The translations under genes and the position numbers were made by a program. A stretch of 33,274 nucleotides of DNA from CAZFDE01 sp964517795. Lineage in GTDB: Bacteria; Planctomycetota; Phycisphaerae; Sedimentisphaerales; Anaerobacaceae. The notes beneath the pieces are model-generated. The model searched no databases. It was given only the letters and a program-made list of their open reading frames with translations, and was not told where the DNA came from. This document shows, piece after piece, positions 32,395-33,274 of the stretch. The DNA lies in the NCBI GenBank assembly GCA_964517795.1, contig CAZFDE010000027.1, positions 1 through 33,274 on the forward strand. The letters run 5' to 3'. Position 1 is the stretch's first letter; every line of letters begins with the position of its first letter.

Positions 32395-32841
32395 TAGTGA
32401 CTAGTGAGTAGTGAATAGCAGTTTAGCCTCGTTCATTTAGTTTTTTAATGAGGTTCATGGTCATGCGGCTGATCTGGTCGAGTTCTTCCATCAATTCCTG
32501 AGCGGTATCTTTTTTCAGATAATCCAGTCTTGCTGCAATAGTAAGCTGGGTAATAACTTCAGCACAGCTTCCCAGCGATACAAACAAAAACTGCTTATAT
32601 TCGCTGTTATGAAAGCGGCCAAAACCTTCCGCGATATTGGATGGGATCGAAACCGCTGCTTTCCTTATCTGTGCCGTCAGGCCGTATCTTTCATCGTTTG
32701 GAAAGGATTTGGTTGCAGCATAAATCTTTTCAACCAAATCGACGCTTCTGTTCCATATTTCCAGGTCGCGAAAGCTTTGGATTTTTGTTCTATTTGCCAT
32801 TTACCGCTTACGATTCACTATTCACTTTTCACAAATCACTA
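32395..32841 (-). mobile_element. four-helix-bundle (IVS-like) element between two tRNA genes
   Basis: The S23-type gene lies between arms 32395-32418 and 32818-32841, 24 bases each, inverted with 20 of 24 positions matching. Both arms are built from TAGTGA-like units. These arms are unrelated in sequence to the CGGTTT/GCGCGGCGCG arms of the copies at 24353 and 26324, but the layout is the same. The element separates tRNA-Met from tRNA-Glu, both on the minus strand. Mobility is inferred. Confidence 0.55.
32423..32800 (-). CDS. four-helix-bundle protein (S23 / 23S rRNA IVS family)
   Basis: A 125-residue helical protein. Family marks are FRDLEIWNRSVDLVEKIY near the start, LTAQIRKAAVSIPSNIAEGFGR in the middle, and a closing helix ISRMTMNLIKKL. 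It resembles the protein at 24452 in plan but is clearly a different subgroup, as the central IPSNIAEG is the common form, while the other copy has IPRLISEG. It lies on the minus strand between tRNA-Met and tRNA-Glu. There is no strong ribosome site before the ATG. Known relatives are not essential and their role is unclear. Confidence 0.9.
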   Translation of the reverse strand: MANRTKIQSFRDLEIWNRSVDLVEKIYAATKSFPNDERYGLTAQIRKAAVSIPSNIAEGFGRFHNSEYKQFLFVSLGSCAEVITQLTIAARLDYLKKDTAQELMEELDQISRMTMNLIKKLNERG

Positions 32842-32867
32842 TTCAGTGCCCGCCGGGCACTGAATAG
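32839..32867 (-). other. perfect 13-bp hairpin abutting tRNA-Met
   Basis: CTATTCAGTGCCC pairs without mismatch with GGGCACTGAATAG around a three-base loop. On the minus strand its first three bases are nucleotides 71-73 of tRNA-Met, so hairpin and acceptor stem compete. No T-run follows, so it is not a standard terminator; an RNA-processing site or the outer end of the four-helix-bundle element is possible. Confidence 0.6.
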
Positions 32868-32938
32868 CGGCGGATGGATTCGAACCATCGACCCTGGGCT
32901 TATGAATCCCATGCTCTAACCAACTGAGCTACGCCGCC
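32865..32938 (-). tRNA. tRNA-Met (anticodon CAT)
   Basis: The 74-base cloverleaf has acceptor GGCGGCG/CGCCGCT, D arm GCTC...GAGC, anticodon loop TTCATAA (CAT), and T arm GATGG-TTCGAAT-CCATC, with discriminator A and no encoded CCA. It lacks the C1-A72 mismatch of initiators and so is elongator Met, or Ile2 if the anticodon C is lysidine-modified. Pair 1-72 is G-U, and position 31-39 is an A-G mismatch. Confidence 0.92.
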
Positions 32939-32952
32939 GTCGAAAAACGCAT

Positions 32953-32981
32953 ACTTTACACAAATCGCCGGCTTTTTGCAA
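32953..32981 (-). promoter_or_regulatory. candidate promoter of the tRNA-Met transcript
   Basis: Read on the minus strand, TTGCAA (32976-32981) and TAAAGT (32953-32958) are 17 bases apart. The expected start is about 8 bases before the mature tRNA 5' end, ideal for a tRNA gene. No other promoter is evident before tRNA-Glu, so one transcript may cover both tRNAs and the four-helix-bundle gene. Confidence 0.6.
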
Positions 32982-33159
32982 GCGTGCGTTTGATAATTCC
33001 CGCACCGGTCGAATAATACGGATTGTACCTGCTGCGGGTTTTGGAAAACGCATAACCCGTTTTTAGAAAATTACTTAGCATTATCGGGCAAACAAAGGCT
33101 TTTTCCGCCCGTATTTAAGGTTAAGTTTGTTTTTCTGCCGATATATTGGTGCGAGCTGT

Positions 33160-33188
33160 TTGCAATAATGCGATTTCGGCATTATAAT
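33160..33188 (+). promoter_or_regulatory. strong candidate promoter near the right edge
   Basis: TTGCAA (33160-33165) and a perfect TATAAT (33183-33188) are spaced by 17 bases. It lies in the roughly 300-base gene-less stretch right of tRNA-Met and points to the gene beginning at 33239. The rest of that stretch is AT-rich with nothing else recognised. Confidence 0.6.
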
Positions 33189-33238
33189 AGCGGAGTTCAT
33201 AAAATATTTATTTTATATTCTCAAACTGACCGATTTAT

Positions 33239-33274
33239 ATGATTAAACCGATGGGCACCATTAAACAAGAACAG
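33239..33274 (+). CDS. start of a gene cut by the window edge (uncertain)
   Basis: An ATG about 45 bases after a strong promoter candidate opens a frame of 12 codons (MIKPMGTIKQEQ) that continues past the window. No good ribosome site precedes it. Too short to name. Confidence 0.3.
   Translation, partial: MIKPMGTIKQEQ

Noticed and set aside
32395..32420. CRISPR-like array in the TAGTGA repeats
   Set aside because: The units are 6-8 bases, contiguous and degenerate, with no spacers and no cas genes.
32839..32867. Intrinsic terminator of tRNA-Met
   Set aside because: The stem is excellent, but no T-run follows on the minus strand and the hairpin begins inside the tRNA acceptor end.

Overview
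The window looks like chromosomal DNA from a Gram-negative-type bacterium with a diderm envelope, most likely a planctomycete of the Phycisphaerae type. This is inferred from gene content and style, not from any marker comparison. Pointers are an LptD-like outer-membrane assembly protein, a Lol-type lipoprotein exporter, an outer-membrane barrel protein, a eukaryote-style hexokinase, a SpoVG carrying a zinc ribbon, a metalloprotease-like lipoprotein and a planctomycete-style integrase fragment. Most genes are moderately GC-rich, tightly packed, and use ATG, GTG or TTG starts.

Layout. 1-2634: galE and a hexokinase, i.e. sugar activation. 2635-2979: a gene-less stretch rich in small hairpins. 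2980-6635: argB-argD-argF (arginine synthesis; argD and argF overlap by ATGA) followed by rdgB (nucleotide-pool cleaning). 6765-9146: topA, closed by a terminator shared with the convergent cluster on the minus strand. 9218-11538 (minus): popT-like DUF368, then ispE, then spoVG, linking isoprenoid synthesis, undecaprenyl-phosphate recycling and a septation/sporulation-family regulator. 11740-13952: AMMECR1-domain protein, a metalloprotease-like lipoprotein and maf, virtually without gaps. 13969-16287 (minus): a small protein, pilT and a zinc-ribbon membrane protein. 16467-24341: lptD-like gene, class II aldolase, S41 processing protease and lysS. 24922-28604: two FtsX-type permeases and a LolD-type ATPase. 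28628-30514: class IV aminotransferase and a long-chain polyprenyl diphosphate synthase. 30583-31428 (minus): an outer-membrane barrel protein. 31769-33274: an integrase remnant, tRNA-Glu(CTC), a four-helix-bundle (S23) gene and tRNA-Met(CAT), ending in a strong promoter and the first codons of another gene.

The most interesting theme is a family of small elements built around the four-helix-bundle protein known from 23S rRNA intervening sequences. Three copies are seen. An intact one lies between lysS and the first permease, with its gene between inverted repeats. A shrunken copy lies between the two permeases; it keeps the first codons, the last codons and both repeat arms, but lacks the body of the gene. 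A third, with a different repeat family, sits between two tRNA genes that appear to share one transcript. In each case the gene and its arms would form a large stem-loop inside a multi-gene RNA, as intervening sequences do inside 23S rRNA.
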